From the NCBI GenBank assembly GCA_002395865.1, contig DGVE01000116.1:1-34549 (forward strand): DNA of 34,549 nucleotides, given 5' to 3'. This DNA comes from Lachnospiraceae bacterium UBA4292. GTDB taxonomy: Bacteria; Bacillota; Clostridia; Lachnospirales; Lachnospiraceae. The notes beneath the pieces were generated by a model. The model was not told the origin of the DNA. It searched no databases and was given only the letters and a program-made list of their open reading frames with translations. Numbering within the stretch: the stretch's first letter is position 1; every line of letters begins with the position of its first letter. Below, piece after piece: positions 14,875-23,576 of the stretch. Both the position numbers and the translations under genes were made by a program.

Positions 14875-17800
14875 TCATCCCAGCAGCGACAGCATGTCCT
14901 CCTTGCTGAAGGTCGCGGAGCCGATCTCTCCGCCCGAGAGGATATCGTCGGCCAGCTGAAGCTTTCGCTCCTTTATCTTCTGGATGTGCTCCTCGACGGT
15001 ACCGGCCGCAATCAGTTCGTATACGTTCACGTTGTGTGTCTGTCCGATTCGATGCGTTCTGTCGGTGGCCTGGTCCTGAGCGGCCTGGTTCCACCAGGGA
15101 TCGTAGTGAATCACGATATCGGCTGCCGTGAGGTTCAGACCCGTTCCGCCGGCCTTTAGTGAGATGCAAAATACGGGGACATCGTCATTTGCAAATGAGT
15201 CTACCATCTGCATTCGCTTCTCCTTGCTAACACTTCCGTCGATGCGGTGGTACTCAATGTTTTCATCACTCAACCGTTTTCCAATGATGTCGAGCATGGT
15301 GGTAAACTGCGAGAACAGAAGTATCTTGTGGCCTCCGGAAGTGCCCTGACGTACCAGCTCAAGACATGTCTCGAGCTTCGCACTTTCTCCATGGTAGTCC
15401 TCGTACAGAAGGACTGGGTCACAGCAGAGCTGGCGCAGTTGTGTGAGCTGTGCGAGATACTGAAGCTTGCTGCTCTTGAAATCTGCCTGCGATACTCCGG
15501 AGAGTTCATCGCGAAGCTTCTTCACATGAGCATCGTACAGCTTCTTCTGCGCACCATCGATGCTGACGGCGATAGTCTCTTCGAGCTTGTCCGGCAGTTC
15601 CTTCAGGACCTGCCTCTTCAGCCTTCTGAGGATGAAGGGGTGTACCATACGGCGGAGCCGCTCCTGGGTCTTTTTGTCGCCATTCACCACGATAGGTATC
15701 TCATATTCCTTCTGAAATGCACTGTAACCATACAAAAAGCCCGGCATCAGATAATCCATAATGCTCCACAGCTCGCTCAGATGGTTTTCTATGGGGGTTC
15801 CGGTGAGAGCCACACGGAAACTGCTGTCTATGATGCGTACAGACTGGGAAGCCTGCGTGTTTTGATTTTTAATGTACTGCGCCTCGTCTATGAATTCATT
15901 TGCGAAGCGGATACCTGAGTAGGAGGTTATGTCCCTCTTGAGAAGATCGTAGGAGGTGACCCAGATGTCCGCCGCATTGTTCGGGTTTATCAGATCCGCT
16001 CGCTCAGATGCCGTACCTGCTATGACGCTGACCGACAGAGAGGGGGAGTATTTTTCAATCTCACGCTTCCAGTTGTAGACGAGGGAGGCGGGGCATACAA
16101 CGAGTGAACGCAGATTGTTGCCTGTCTTTCCGGCTTCCTTCTCCGAGAGAATGAAGGAAAGGACCTGAAGTGTCTTGCCCAGACCCATGTCATCAGCAAG
16201 TATTCCACCGAAGCCGCAGTCTTTTAATAAACGAAGCCACCTGTAGCCTTCTGCCTGATATGGCCTTATGATATCCTTCAGAGAGTCGGGAACAGGCGCC
16301 GATGCAGCCTTTTCCGGCTCCATCTTTTCGAGAAGCTTTTTGTAGCTGTCCGCAGTCTCGAGTATCACATCATTTCGCGCTTCCAGGCTCTCCTGAATAT
16401 ACAGCGCCCTGTACAGGGGGATGGAAATGATTCCTCCCTCCCTGCCTGCGTAGTTGACATATATGTCTGACAGCGTGTTCCATCCGGCCGCATCCTCTGT
16501 CTCAAGCGACATAAATTCACCGCTTTTCAGCCTGTAGTACTTTTTCTTTTTTCGGTAGGCGCCCAGAATTCCTGCCATTTCATTATCCGAGAGGTCGCCG
16601 CCTTTTAACGACATAAGAATACTGCCGTTCTCCACACGCACATGCGCGCTGACCGAAGGTAGATATCGGACCTTTTTACCCGCAATGGCTGTCGACGCAA
16701 GGACCTTTCCTGTAGCTTCAAGCCTTGGAAGATTGTACCGCATGAAATCGAACAGCTTGTCCTCATCCATATCCGAGCTGAGGATGAAATTTTTTGCGTC
16801 CAGCCTGTCGAATATCGATGAGAGCACGACGGCTGCGGCGGTCTCCTCGGGAGCGTTGCGTTTTACCGCTCCCGTCACCGTGTCATACAGATGACACCTT
16901 ACATCTGCCTGTTTATATACTGCAAATGCCTCGCAGGTCAGTCTGCCGTCATCGTAATCCAGCAAAAATTCAAAGGATGGTTTTTCCTTTTCATATGTTT
17001 CGGGGTCAAGGCCTTTTGTCGTCAGGCTTCCATATGCAGAAAACAGCGGGACGAAACGTTCGATAAGCCTTCCGATATCCGACTCGCGGACATAGAGCTC
17101 TTCATTATAAGCAAACAGCTCGGAGAGCTCGTTGACCTCCTTTGTGGAACCGGCGGCTATCCTGAAAAGACCCTCATTGTCCGCCAGATACATCCAGCTT
17201 CCCGTTACCGCAAATGTCGCAAGAGGCAGTATCTTAAAGGAGGCTCCGTGGGACTTCTTCTTCAGAATACCCTTTATTCCCTTACGGTCAAGCTGTATCC
17301 TGCACCCGCCTTTTTCCCTGAAAGTAACGGTCTCACCGTCCAGCAGCTCCATAAGTGTATCGACCTCACGCCCCTTAAACCGCATATACCTGTGGTCACC
17401 GGCCTGCTGTTGGACGAAGAGATTACCGTCGCCGTACAGACCTTGTTCGCTCGCGGCTACGATGGACGCCATGAGATCGAAAATCTTGCATGCCAGATCG
17501 TCGCAGATGCCTGCCTCCATGGCGACCTCCTCCCTGCCGATCGTAAAAAGCCTGTGGTTTCTGTAGGCATCTATCAGCTCATTGAGATGCTTTATTACAT
17601 ATTTTCTTGTAAATCCCGCCTTTAGTTCGAGGAGTACGGCTCCCTTCGCATTGGTCGACAGACTGCACTCGACAGAAAGAGGAGGGCGTGTAGCAGAGGA
17701 TATTTTTTGCACGTTCCACGTCGGCAGAGATACGGTCTCTTCATCGGACAACAGAGACAGAAGCCTTCCGTCGGTCTTTTTTAAAACCCCCGGTGCAAAC

Positions 17801-18216
17801 GGATCGTCCACATCCGCAAGATTTTTTAGAAGACTCTCGAGCTTCGTTCCTAAGAAGACATCCTCGCCTTTTTTGTGTACCATGTATGCTGTGAGCAGTC
17901 CGGCAGTGTGAGCGCAGCCGTAGGTGCTCTTTGTAAATTCGTCACAGCTGCACGAGGCAGAGCAGGGTAGACCTGCGTCGAGGCATATGATAATGGAACA
18001 GTTCTTCCTGACAGGCCGGTTTCCACGGCTGTAGACCGAATAATCCGCTGACACAGCGGCGCAGGGTGTTATCTGTGTGGAATAGGGCGTGATGCTCTGA
18101 GCGTTTGAGGCTTTTTCTACATATTTTATGTCCTTGAGTTCCCCCGAAAAATATAGTTCAGCGCCGCGGACGAGTTCATCCTCTGTATATGAGCGGTAAT
18201 AATCTCTCAGTTCCAT
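14875..18216 (-). CDS. SWIM zinc-finger SNF2-family helicase/translocase
   Basis: 1113 residues. Order: SWIM zinc finger C89-x-C91...C101-x-H103; a ~450-residue region with the beta-rich pattern of the bacterial SNF2-associated domain (SNF2_assoc); SNF2 N-lobe with motif I DDMGLGKT (675-682), motif II DEAQ (777-780), motif III TGTP (805-808); C-lobe with GGTGLNL (1023-1029) and the Q-x-x-D-R-x-H-R-I-G-Q motif VI (1049-1059). All ATPase motifs are intact, so it should translocate on double-stranded nucleic acid. Such proteins occur both as housekeeping RapA/YwqA-like factors and in defence loci. The ATG lies one base after the stop of the 538-residue gene, so the two are co-translated and probably act as a complex. 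Confidence 0.95.
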   Translation of the reverse strand: MELRDYYRSYTEDELVRGAELYFSGELKDIKYVEKASNAQSITPYSTQITPCAAVSADYSVYSRGNRPVRKNCSIIICLDAGLPCSASCSCDEFTKSTYGCAHTAGLLTAYMVHKKGEDVFLGTKLESLLKNLADVDDPFAPGVLKKTDGRLLSLLSDEETVSLPTWNVQKISSATRPPLSVECSLSTNAKGAVLLELKAGFTRKYVIKHLNELIDAYRNHRLFTIGREEVAMEAGICDDLACKIFDLMASIVAASEQGLYGDGNLFVQQQAGDHRYMRFKGREVDTLMELLDGETVTFREKGGCRIQLDRKGIKGILKKKSHGASFKILPLATFAVTGSWMYLADNEGLFRIAAGSTKEVNELSELFAYNEELYVRESDIGRLIERFVPLFSAYGSLTTKGLDPETYEKEKPSFEFLLDYDDGRLTCEAFAVYKQADVRCHLYDTVTGAVKRNAPEETAAAVVLSSIFDRLDAKNFILSSDMDEDKLFDFMRYNLPRLEATGKVLASTAIAGKKVRYLPSVSAHVRVENGSILMSLKGGDLSDNEMAGILGAYRKKKKYYRLKSGEFMSLETEDAAGWNTLSDIYVNYAGREGGIISIPLYRALYIQESLEARNDVILETADSYKKLLEKMEPEKAASAPVPDSLKDIIRPYQAEGYRWLRLLKDCGFGGILADDMGLGKTLQVLSFILSEKEAGKTGNNLRSLVVCPASLVYNWKREIEKYSPSLSVSVIAGTASERADLINPNNAADIWVTSYDLLKRDITSYSGIRFANEFIDEAQYIKNQNTQASQSVRIIDSSFRVALTGTPIENHLSELWSIMDYLMPGFLYGYSAFQKEYEIPIVVNGDKKTQERLRRMVHPFILRRLKRQVLKELPDKLEETIAVSIDGAQKKLYDAHVKKLRDELSGVSQADFKSSKLQYLAQLTQLRQLCCDPVLLYEDYHGESAKLETCLELVRQGTSGGHKILLFSQFTTMLDIIGKRLSDENIEYHRIDGSVSKEKRMQMVDSFANDDVPVFCISLKAGGTGLNLTAADIVIHYDPWWNQAAQDQATDRTHRIGQTHNVNVYELIAAGTVEEHIQKIKERKLQLADDILSGGEIGSATFSKEDMLSLLG

Positions 18217-18217
18217 A

Positions 18218-19834
18218 TCAACGCTTTCCCTTCTTCGTATTAGCCGCTTTCTCCAGAAATGTCATCAGATCATTTGCATCGGTAGCAGGGGTTCCCTTCA
18301 TTGAGAGAGGGCGGTTCTTTTGTGTAAATCCATGTAGACGAGCCATGGGAATGTTTTTTGAATAGGCTTCGAATAGATTGGCGATGTTGTTTTTGATTCT
18401 AAACTTTTTATCGGCTGTAACGTAAAAACCCGGGCGTATTTTGGCCAGAAACTGTTCCGAGACCTTCCGGACTTCACTTCCGCAATGTAACTGGTATAAA
18501 GATTTTTCTATCGTTTGGTCAAGGTTGTCGGGAACAAAATAGTATCCGCAGTAGTCCCTGACCTGCACGACCAGCTCTTTTGTATCCACCTGCGCCCTCA
18601 AGCCTGCGTCAATGAGTTTTATATCATCTTCAGAGGGCAAATAATACTCGGAACCGGATGACAGAGACCTCGTGCATTCAACAAGAGAGGTGATGCTCAT
18701 ATCTTTGCTGCAAATAAAGTCATCCTTTGTTGTAATTCCAAGGTCTGCACCCCGGTTTTTGAGTATATTCGTATAATACTCTTCACAAAGTACCTCGTCG
18801 AGATCATCCTTCATAATGACTGCGCATACTGCCTTGAACATTTTTATATCAAACACACCATACAGGTCGATACATATCTTCATCGTGTATAAAAACGCCT
18901 TTTCGCGGTAAAATTGCCTGCCGATCTGACCGTCCAGAAAATTCTCATAGTAGTTTGTGACCTCCGAGGCGATGCAGTAGCCCCTTTTAGGTATATATGT
19001 GAGCAGACCATAGTCGTAGAAGGTGATCAGGGTGTCCTCCAGACTTTGATCCTCTGTATCCGGGTCCTCGGACAGTATGTATTCCGTAAATGCCTTATAT
19101 TCTGCGGGCTTCAGTTTTTCAAAGAAATCCTTTATAAATTCCGCATCGTAATGCCTGCAGAAATAGTTTATGACCTCGGCTTTTTTAGCACCTGCGTACA
19201 GATAGATACCGCATCCGGGAGCCATCGCCTTCAGGTCGGAGAGATTTATATTCGACAGAAGAAATGAGAGAGGAGCCTTGATCTTAGCGTTGACCTCTTT
19301 GGCCGCGGTGAGAGGGGCAAAGTGGCGTCGAAGAGCATTCTCCGTACGATTCTCTTTTATCATCAGATCGTCGTGTGTATACACATCGCTGCCACTGAAG
19401 AACGAATTCCTTTCTGTTAGAGACCGATGTATCGTATTGATATTCGCTATATCCGATATCCCTGCAGGTAAATTAAAACCGGCTGCGCGGTACATTTTGG
19501 GCATGTCTTCATCCGCATCCGTTTCACGGCAACGATCCACGAGGTCTATATAGACATTTACCTTGTTGTTTGCCTTTTTACCCGGGTCGGTAGTTATGAC
19601 GAGCAGCGCCCTGTCACAGTCCGCGAACACTGCTTCAAGCTTCATATCCGGTGTACAGTTTACCGTACCCTCATCCGAGTCGTATGACAGAGAACAGGGC
19701 AGTGCCTCCAGACCCAGGCATATGCAGCATGCGGCGGCGAGATCTCCCGCGCTGCGGGTGTCCGAGATGGTGAATTCACGCATTATAAGGGGGTTTGAGC
19801 GCGCCAGACAGGCTCTTACAGAAAGAGTATTCAT
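18218..19834 (-). CDS. Unrecognised 538-residue partner of the SNF2 helicase
   Basis: 538 residues; ATG with CAGGAG 7 bases upstream. No signal peptide or membrane span. The N-terminal ~150 residues are mixed alpha/beta (ALLVITTDPGKKANNKVNVYIDLVD); the middle (about 195-345) is helical with FYDYGLLTYIPKRGYCIASE suggesting a winged-helix-like turn; the C-terminus is basic (KNRPLSMKG to TKKGKR), compatible with nucleic acid binding. No catalytic motif is recognised. It is the first gene of a two-gene operon with the SWIM-SNF2 helicase (stop TGA, one base, ATG). Likely an adaptor or target-recognition subunit; this is inference from coupling only. Confidence 0.85.
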   Translation of the reverse strand: MNTLSVRACLARSNPLIMREFTISDTRSAGDLAAACCICLGLEALPCSLSYDSDEGTVNCTPDMKLEAVFADCDRALLVITTDPGKKANNKVNVYIDLVDRCRETDADEDMPKMYRAAGFNLPAGISDIANINTIHRSLTERNSFFSGSDVYTHDDLMIKENRTENALRRHFAPLTAAKEVNAKIKAPLSFLLSNINLSDLKAMAPGCGIYLYAGAKKAEVINYFCRHYDAEFIKDFFEKLKPAEYKAFTEYILSEDPDTEDQSLEDTLITFYDYGLLTYIPKRGYCIASEVTNYYENFLDGQIGRQFYREKAFLYTMKICIDLYGVFDIKMFKAVCAVIMKDDLDEVLCEEYYTNILKNRGADLGITTKDDFICSKDMSITSLVECTRSLSSGSEYYLPSEDDIKLIDAGLRAQVDTKELVVQVRDYCGYYFVPDNLDQTIEKSLYQLHCGSEVRKVSEQFLAKIRPGFYVTADKKFRIKNNIANLFEAYSKNIPMARLHGFTQKNRPLSMKGTPATDANDLMTFLEKAANTKKGKR

Positions 19835-19888
19835 GGTATTCTCCTGCGTATGTATTACCGTCGTTTTTTCACGGGTGGGAATGGTTTA

Positions 19889-19947
19889 CTAGTACCCTGT
19901 AACGTCTAAACGTTGCTACCAAAGTTTTAGATGTTACAGGGTACTAG
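19889..19947. repeat. Long imperfect inverted repeat (22-23-bp arms)
   Basis: The left arm 19889-19911 begins CTAGTACCCTGTAAC; the right arm 19924-19947 is its complement with one mismatch and one extra base. The loop is ~12 bases. It lies between the vapC stop and the start of the SNF2-partner gene (both minus strand). There is no T-run, so it is not an ordinary terminator. It could be a REP/MITE-like element or a regulatory hairpin in the leader of the SNF2 operon. Confidence 0.85.
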
Positions 19948-19963
19948 GTATGAGGGAAAAAGA

Positions 19964-20368
19964 TCACACCATTATTACACACCTCTCACCGTATCCCGTC
20001 AAAAGCGGGTCGTGTGTGATGAATGACATGCGCTCAGCCTTGGCCTGCGCTATGAGCATGCGATCGAAAGGATCGTGGTGGGGCGGAGCATCCGCTGCTC
20101 TCTTTATAGTCTCCAGTGCAAATACATGATCGTTCTTCAGATTCAGCGGCTCGAAGCCGGCTTCATCACAGTAACGTGCCATATCCTGGCCGGTGAAACT
20201 TACATTGTCAGGGTGGACGGAGTGCTTTAAGGCAACCTCCCATACGGATACACTGCTGTAATATATGTCGTTCTTTTCATCCAGTATCATACCGCGCGCT
20301 TTATCAGACAGGCGCGGATCGTCGATGAGCGACCAGATAAGGATGTGGGTGTCCAGAAGCAGTCTCAT
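19964..20368 (-). CDS. vapC: VapC-type PIN-domain toxin ribonuclease
   Basis: 134 residues. The PIN-domain acidic residues are visible: Asp 6 in LLLDTH, Glu 44 in SVSVWEVALK, Asp 99/Asp 102 in HHDPFDRMLIAQA, Asp 120 in ITHDPLL. VapC toxins are Mg-dependent endoribonucleases, often cutting tRNA or rRNA. The length is typical and no key residue is missing, so it is probably active. Its ATG overlaps the antitoxin stop (ATGA), the standard coupling that keeps antitoxin in excess. The DPFDR form places it in the COG3744 branch. Target unknown. Confidence 0.92.
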   Translation of the reverse strand: MRLLLDTHILIWSLIDDPRLSDKARGMILDEKNDIYYSSVSVWEVALKHSVHPDNVSFTGQDMARYCDEAGFEPLNLKNDHVFALETIKRAADAPPHHDPFDRMLIAQAKAERMSFITHDPLLTGYGERCVIMV

Positions 20369-20601
20369 AGTTCACCTCCGAACAGTTCTTCAATTTCGTT
20401 GTTATACTTATCCAGATCGGTAGGCGATGTGAGCTTTCCTTTGGCTACGCCGATGCGTTTTGATCGCGGCGCTTCGTATACAGTCATTTTTGCGACAGGC
20501 TTCCCGTATCTGGATATAATGATGGTGTCTTCCTTGCCGGTTTCTATCAGTCTTATGAGAGCCGACAGACGAGTTTTTGCTTCAAGAATGTTTATCTTCA
20601 T
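20365..20601 (-). CDS. vapB: VapB/Phd-type antitoxin
   Basis: 78 residues from the ATG at 20601, chosen because AGAAGGGGG precedes it and the Phd/YefM fold begins at MKINILEAKTRLSALI; an upstream TTG/ATG frame would add 17 residues overlapping the promoter. The N-terminal ~50 residues (EAKTRLSALIRLIETGKE, IISRYGKPVAKM) are the DNA-binding Phd fold; the C-terminal 25 residues, rich in acidic and Tyr/Asn, would wrap the toxin. It should neutralise VapC and repress its own promoter, probably at the inverted repeat 20627-20641. Confidence 0.9.
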   Translation of the reverse strand: MKINILEAKTRLSALIRLIETGKEDTIIISRYGKPVAKMTVYEAPRSKRIGVAKGKLTSPTDLDKYNNEIEELFGGEL

Positions 20602-20626
20602 GACAGTCCCCCTTCTGGTTAAAAGC

Positions 20627-20641
20627 TGGTCTTCTTGACCA
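20627..20641. promoter_or_regulatory. Candidate VapB operator
   Basis: TGGTC (20627-20631) and GACCA (20637-20641) are a perfect inverted repeat with a 5-base centre, just downstream of the vapBC -10 box. Confidence 0.5.
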
Positions 20642-20642
20642 T

Positions 20643-20671
20643 ATTTTATCATGACAGGACAAAAAAATCAA
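20643..20671 (-). promoter_or_regulatory. vapBC promoter
   Basis: Minus strand: TTGATT (complement of 20666-20671), 17-base spacer, TAAAAT (complement of 20643-20648), 42 bases upstream of the vapB ATG. Confidence 0.7.
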
Positions 20672-20691
20672 TAGCGATCTCAAAAAACCCC

Positions 20692-20720
20692 TTGACAACT
20701 TATTTTTAATATGATAATAT
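20692..20720 (+). promoter_or_regulatory. Promoter of the NAD operon
   Basis: TTGACA (20692-20697), exact 17-base spacer, TAATAT (20715-20720). A small palindrome GATA-A-TATC (20713-20721) covers the -10 box and could form part of an NrtR operator. The vapBC promoter diverges from it. Confidence 0.85.
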
Positions 20721-20756
20721 CAAGCTGAAAATAACAAAGGAGCAATAACAGAACCG

Positions 20757-21569
20757 ATGGAAGGCGAGAAGGAATTCCTGAAAAACTACAATATCGAAAA
20801 ATACGACAGGCCGTCGGTGACCACGGATGTGGCGATGCTGACGGTGAGGGCCAGACAGACGGATAACTATCGGACGGATGAGAGGCATTCTCTTTCGATA
20901 CTTCTGGTCAGAAGAGGCAGGCATCCGTACAAGGGCATGTGGGCCCTGCCGGGCGGTTTTTTGCAAAGGGGCGAGTCGGTCGAGGACTGCGCGCTGAGGG
21001 AGACCGTGGAGGAGACGAATGTGACGCCAGCGGCGCTGATGCCCATAGGGATATTCAGCGATCCCGGCAGGGATCCGAGGGGCTGGATAATATCGAGCGC
21101 CTATGTCTCTGTCCTCGGAGCGGAGGACATCAGGCAGGTCGGAGGTGATGATGCGGAGGACGCAAAGTGGTTCGATATAAGCTTCGACGAGAAGGAGAAC
21201 GAAGAGTGTGAACTGACACTCACGAACTCGGATGTGGTACTTCACGCACAGCTTCACGAGAAGGGCTCACAGTTCGGCCGGACCGATTATGACATAAAGC
21301 AGAGCGATCTGGCTTTCGACCACGCGAAGATCATTGCCTCTGCCATCTCGGCGGTGCGGGATCAGGCGAAGGACGCAAATATTGTGCTTGACTTTTTGCC
21401 GGAAAAGTTTACTCTTAATGAGATGCAGAAGGTGCAGGAGGCTATCACGAATGTGGCGGTACTTTCACCGAATTTCCGGAGAAAGATAAGCGGACTGGTC
21501 GTGGAGACCGATGAATACAGGTCGGGCGCGGGGCACAGGCCCGCGAAGCTGTACAGAAAGAAGATATGA
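20757..21569 (+). CDS. nrtR: NrtR-type Nudix regulator of NAD metabolism
   Basis: 270 residues. The Nudix box reads G67-x5-E73-x7-R81-E82-x-x-E85-E86 (GGFLQRGESVEDCALRETVEE), so the metal-binding glutamates are present. The C-terminal ~65 residues (FTLNEMQKVQEAI, then SPNFRRKISGLV) are the winged helix of NrtR proteins, which sense ADP-ribose or related ligands and repress NAD genes. It is first in an operon of four NAD-salvage genes, which strongly supports this role over a plain ADP-ribose pyrophosphatase. AAAGGAG lies 14 bases before the ATG, unusually far, suggesting low translation. Expected to autoregulate from the promoter at 20692. Confidence 0.88.
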   Translation: MEGEKEFLKNYNIEKYDRPSVTTDVAMLTVRARQTDNYRTDERHSLSILLVRRGRHPYKGMWALPGGFLQRGESVEDCALRETVEETNVTPAALMPIGIFSDPGRDPRGWIISSAYVSVLGAEDIRQVGGDDAEDAKWFDISFDEKENEECELTLTNSDVVLHAQLHEKGSQFGRTDYDIKQSDLAFDHAKIIASAISAVRDQAKDANIVLDFLPEKFTLNEMQKVQEAITNVAVLSPNFRRKISGLVVETDEYRSGAGHRPAKLYRKKI

Positions 21570-21583
21570 CAGGAGGCGGCGCT

Positions 21584-22102
21584 ATGAAGAAGGTACTTGT
21601 GGTAGTTGACATGCAGAAGGATTTTGTGGACGGAGCGTTAGGCTCTAAGGAGGCTGTGGCGATCGTTCCCGCGGTGGTGAAGAAGATCGAAGGGTTTGAC
21701 GGGCAGATCTTCGCGACGATGGACACGCACTATGACGGATATATGGACAGCCATGAGGGAAAGAACCTCCCCGTGCCGCACTGCATAGAGTATTCTGCGG
21801 GCTGGAAGCTGGATAAGGACGTGCAGGCCGCGCTTGATAAGAAGGGTTATATACAGGTGAAGAAGCCTACCTTCGGAGCCGTGCAGCTCGCGGACGTGAT
21901 CAGGTCGGAGGTGCCCGAGGTCGAGAGCATAGAGCTCATCGGACTGTGCACGGACATATGCGTAGTGAGCAATGCGCTGCTGCTTCGCGCGGCATTTCCC
22001 GAGACCGATATATATGTGGACCCTGAGTGCTGCGCAGGAGTAACCCCTGCCAAGCACGAGGCAGCTCTCGAAGTCATGAGGAGTTGTCAGATTATAGCTT
22101 GA
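21584..22102 (+). CDS. pncA: Nicotinamidase (isochorismatase-like cysteine hydrolase)
   Basis: 172 residues from ATG 21584, with AGGAGG 7 bases upstream; a start at 21566 that overlaps the nrtR stop is less likely. Catalytic Asp 9 (VVDMQKDF), metal site around D47-x-H49 and H57/H66, Lys 93/94, nucleophile Cys 126 in LCTDICV. It converts nicotinamide to nicotinate and ammonia. In this operon nicotinate feeds PncB. The length is slightly short for PncA but all sites are present; other isochorismatase-family amidohydrolases are possible, yet the context makes nicotinamidase the clear choice. Confidence 0.9.
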   Translation: MKKVLVVVDMQKDFVDGALGSKEAVAIVPAVVKKIEGFDGQIFATMDTHYDGYMDSHEGKNLPVPHCIEYSAGWKLDKDVQAALDKKGYIQVKKPTFGAVQLADVIRSEVPEVESIELIGLCTDICVVSNALLLRAAFPETDIYVDPECCAGVTPAKHEAALEVMRSCQIIA

Positions 22103-22144
22103 CCGCGAAGCGATCATGCGAAGGTGAAAATAAGGGAGGACACC

Positions 22145-22888
22145 ATGTTTGACGCAGAGAAGATAAAAAATGAGTGTGTGGAGTGGATAAGAGCGTTTTT
22201 CGAGGAGAACGGCAAGGGCTGCAACGCAGTCGTGGGTATCTCCGGAGGAAAGGACAGCTCGATAGTCGCCGCCCTGTGCGTGGAGGCGCTCGGGAGAGAA
22301 CGCGTGATAGGTGTGCTGATGCCAAACGGCGAGCAGGCGGATATCGATATGGCGAAGCTGCTGGTGGAGCATCTGGGCATCAAACACTATATCGTAAATA
22401 TCCGCGAGGCATTTGAGGGAGTTGTTAAGGCTATACCATTTGAGATGAGTGAGCAGAGCAGGGTAAATCTGGCACCCCGCATCCGCATGGCGACGCTTTA
22501 CGCCGTGTCGCAGAGCCACAACGGTCGTGTGGCCAACACCTGTAATCTGTCCGAGGACTGGGTCGGTTATTCGACCCGTTACGGCGACTCGGTGGGTGAT
22601 TTCAGCCCCTGTTCCCACCTGACCGTTCAGGAGGTGAAGGCCATAGGAAGGCTTCTGGGGCTTCCCGCGGCGCTCGTGGACAAGGCGCCCTCCGACGGAC
22701 TGTGCGGCAAGACAGATGAGGATAATCTTGGCTTCACATACGCGGAGCTCGACAGGTATATAAGGACGGGCGAGATAGACGATGCGGCTCACAAGGCTCT
22801 CATTGACAGAAAGCACGCGGTTAATCTGTTCAAGCTCAGGCTGATGCCCGCGTTCGAGCCAGAGGAGCTGAAGACGGCGATAGTGTGA
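22145..22888 (+). CDS. nadE: Ammonia-dependent NAD(+) synthase
   Basis: 247 residues from ATG 22145, with GGGAGG 7 bases upstream. PPi-loop SGGKDSS (33-39); the NadE motifs NTCNLSEDWVGYSTRYGD and DGLCGKTDEDNLGFTY for NaAD and adenylate binding are seen. It has no N-terminal glutaminase (nitrilase) domain, so it uses free ammonia. It amidates nicotinic acid adenine dinucleotide to NAD, the last step of both de novo and salvage routes. 42 bases after pncA. Confidence 0.95.
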   Translation: MFDAEKIKNECVEWIRAFFEENGKGCNAVVGISGGKDSSIVAALCVEALGRERVIGVLMPNGEQADIDMAKLLVEHLGIKHYIVNIREAFEGVVKAIPFEMSEQSRVNLAPRIRMATLYAVSQSHNGRVANTCNLSEDWVGYSTRYGDSVGDFSPCSHLTVQEVKAIGRLLGLPAALVDKAPSDGLCGKTDEDNLGFTYAELDRYIRTGEIDDAAHKALIDRKHAVNLFKLRLMPAFEPEELKTAIV

Positions 22889-22998
22889 GTGGCGGAGGGA
22901 GTAAAAACTCTCCGGAAGATCATCGCAACCGAATAAAGATGTGTCTGCATATTACATCGTCAGACGCGCATGCAGGATAAGCGGAACAAGGAGGCGGT
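22889..22998 (+). other. Intercistronic region with two small hairpins
   Basis: After nadE, GGAG-GAGT pairs with ACTC-TCC around AAAA, and further on GTCTG pairs with CAGAC. Neither has a T-run, so read-through to nadM is expected; they may be processing or partial attenuation sites. Confidence 0.4.
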
Positions 22999-23553
22999 AT
23001 GACAGAAAAAGCGTATAGATTGGGGCTGATCGTCGGCCGTTTCCAGTGCCTGCACGCAGGGCATATGCTGATGATCGATAAGGCGCTGGCAGTCTGCGAG
23101 AGGGTGGCGATATTTATCGGCTCCGCGCAGGAGTACGGAACAGAGAAAAACCCCCTTGGCTATGAACAGAGGCGTGACATGATACTGGCTGTGTATCCCT
23201 CGGGAGTGGAGGTCTACCCTCTGCCGGATATAGGTGCCGGCAACAATAACCGCTGGGGCGCGTACGTTTTGAATCAGGTCAGAAGAAGCTGCGGAGAGCT
23301 GCCCGATATCATGATATCCGGGCAGGAGAGCAGGAGAATCAGCTGGTTCACGGATATAGAGGGCGTGGCAGTGGCCAACCTCTACATACCTAAGACTGTG
23401 GATATATCATCGACAGCCATGAGAGAGTACTTAAGAGCAGGCGACGAGGAAAACTGGAGGAAATATACGGATCCAAGACTGCACGGCATGTACGGTATGC
23501 TTCGCGAGGCGGTACTGGCGGCGCAGGGAAATGCACATAGCGCAAGTATATAA
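22999..23553 (+). CDS. NadM-like nicotinate/nicotinamide mononucleotide adenylyltransferase
   Basis: 184 residues; ATG with AAGGAGG 5 bases upstream. Nucleotidyltransferase motif GRFQCLHAGH (13-22) with the H-x-G-H pair, and the C-terminal ISSTAMREY (about 135-143), the I-S-x-T-x-x-R motif of this superfamily. YGTEKNPLGYEQRRDMI matches NadM/NadR-type NMN adenylyltransferases (COG1056) rather than NadD. It would form NaAD (or NAD) from NaMN (or NMN) plus ATP, linking PncB to NadE. The operon position agrees. The family is more usual in archaea and some bacteria, so it may supplement a NadD elsewhere. Confidence 0.85.
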   Translation: MTEKAYRLGLIVGRFQCLHAGHMLMIDKALAVCERVAIFIGSAQEYGTEKNPLGYEQRRDMILAVYPSGVEVYPLPDIGAGNNNRWGAYVLNQVRRSCGELPDIMISGQESRRISWFTDIEGVAVANLYIPKTVDISSTAMREYLRAGDEENWRKYTDPRLHGMYGMLREAVLAAQGNAHSASI

Positions 23554-23576
23554 GATAGAAAGGCAGGAAACAGATC

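Noticed and set aside
16891..17625. A 244-codon plus-strand frame inside the SNF2 gene
   Set aside because: Antisense to a gene with a full set of SNF2 motifs; no independent support.
21638..22816. A 392-codon open frame on the minus strand across pncA and nadE
   Set aside because: It is opposite two clear enzymes with catalytic motifs and has no ribosome binding site or family motif; it is a by-product of high third-position GC in the real genes.
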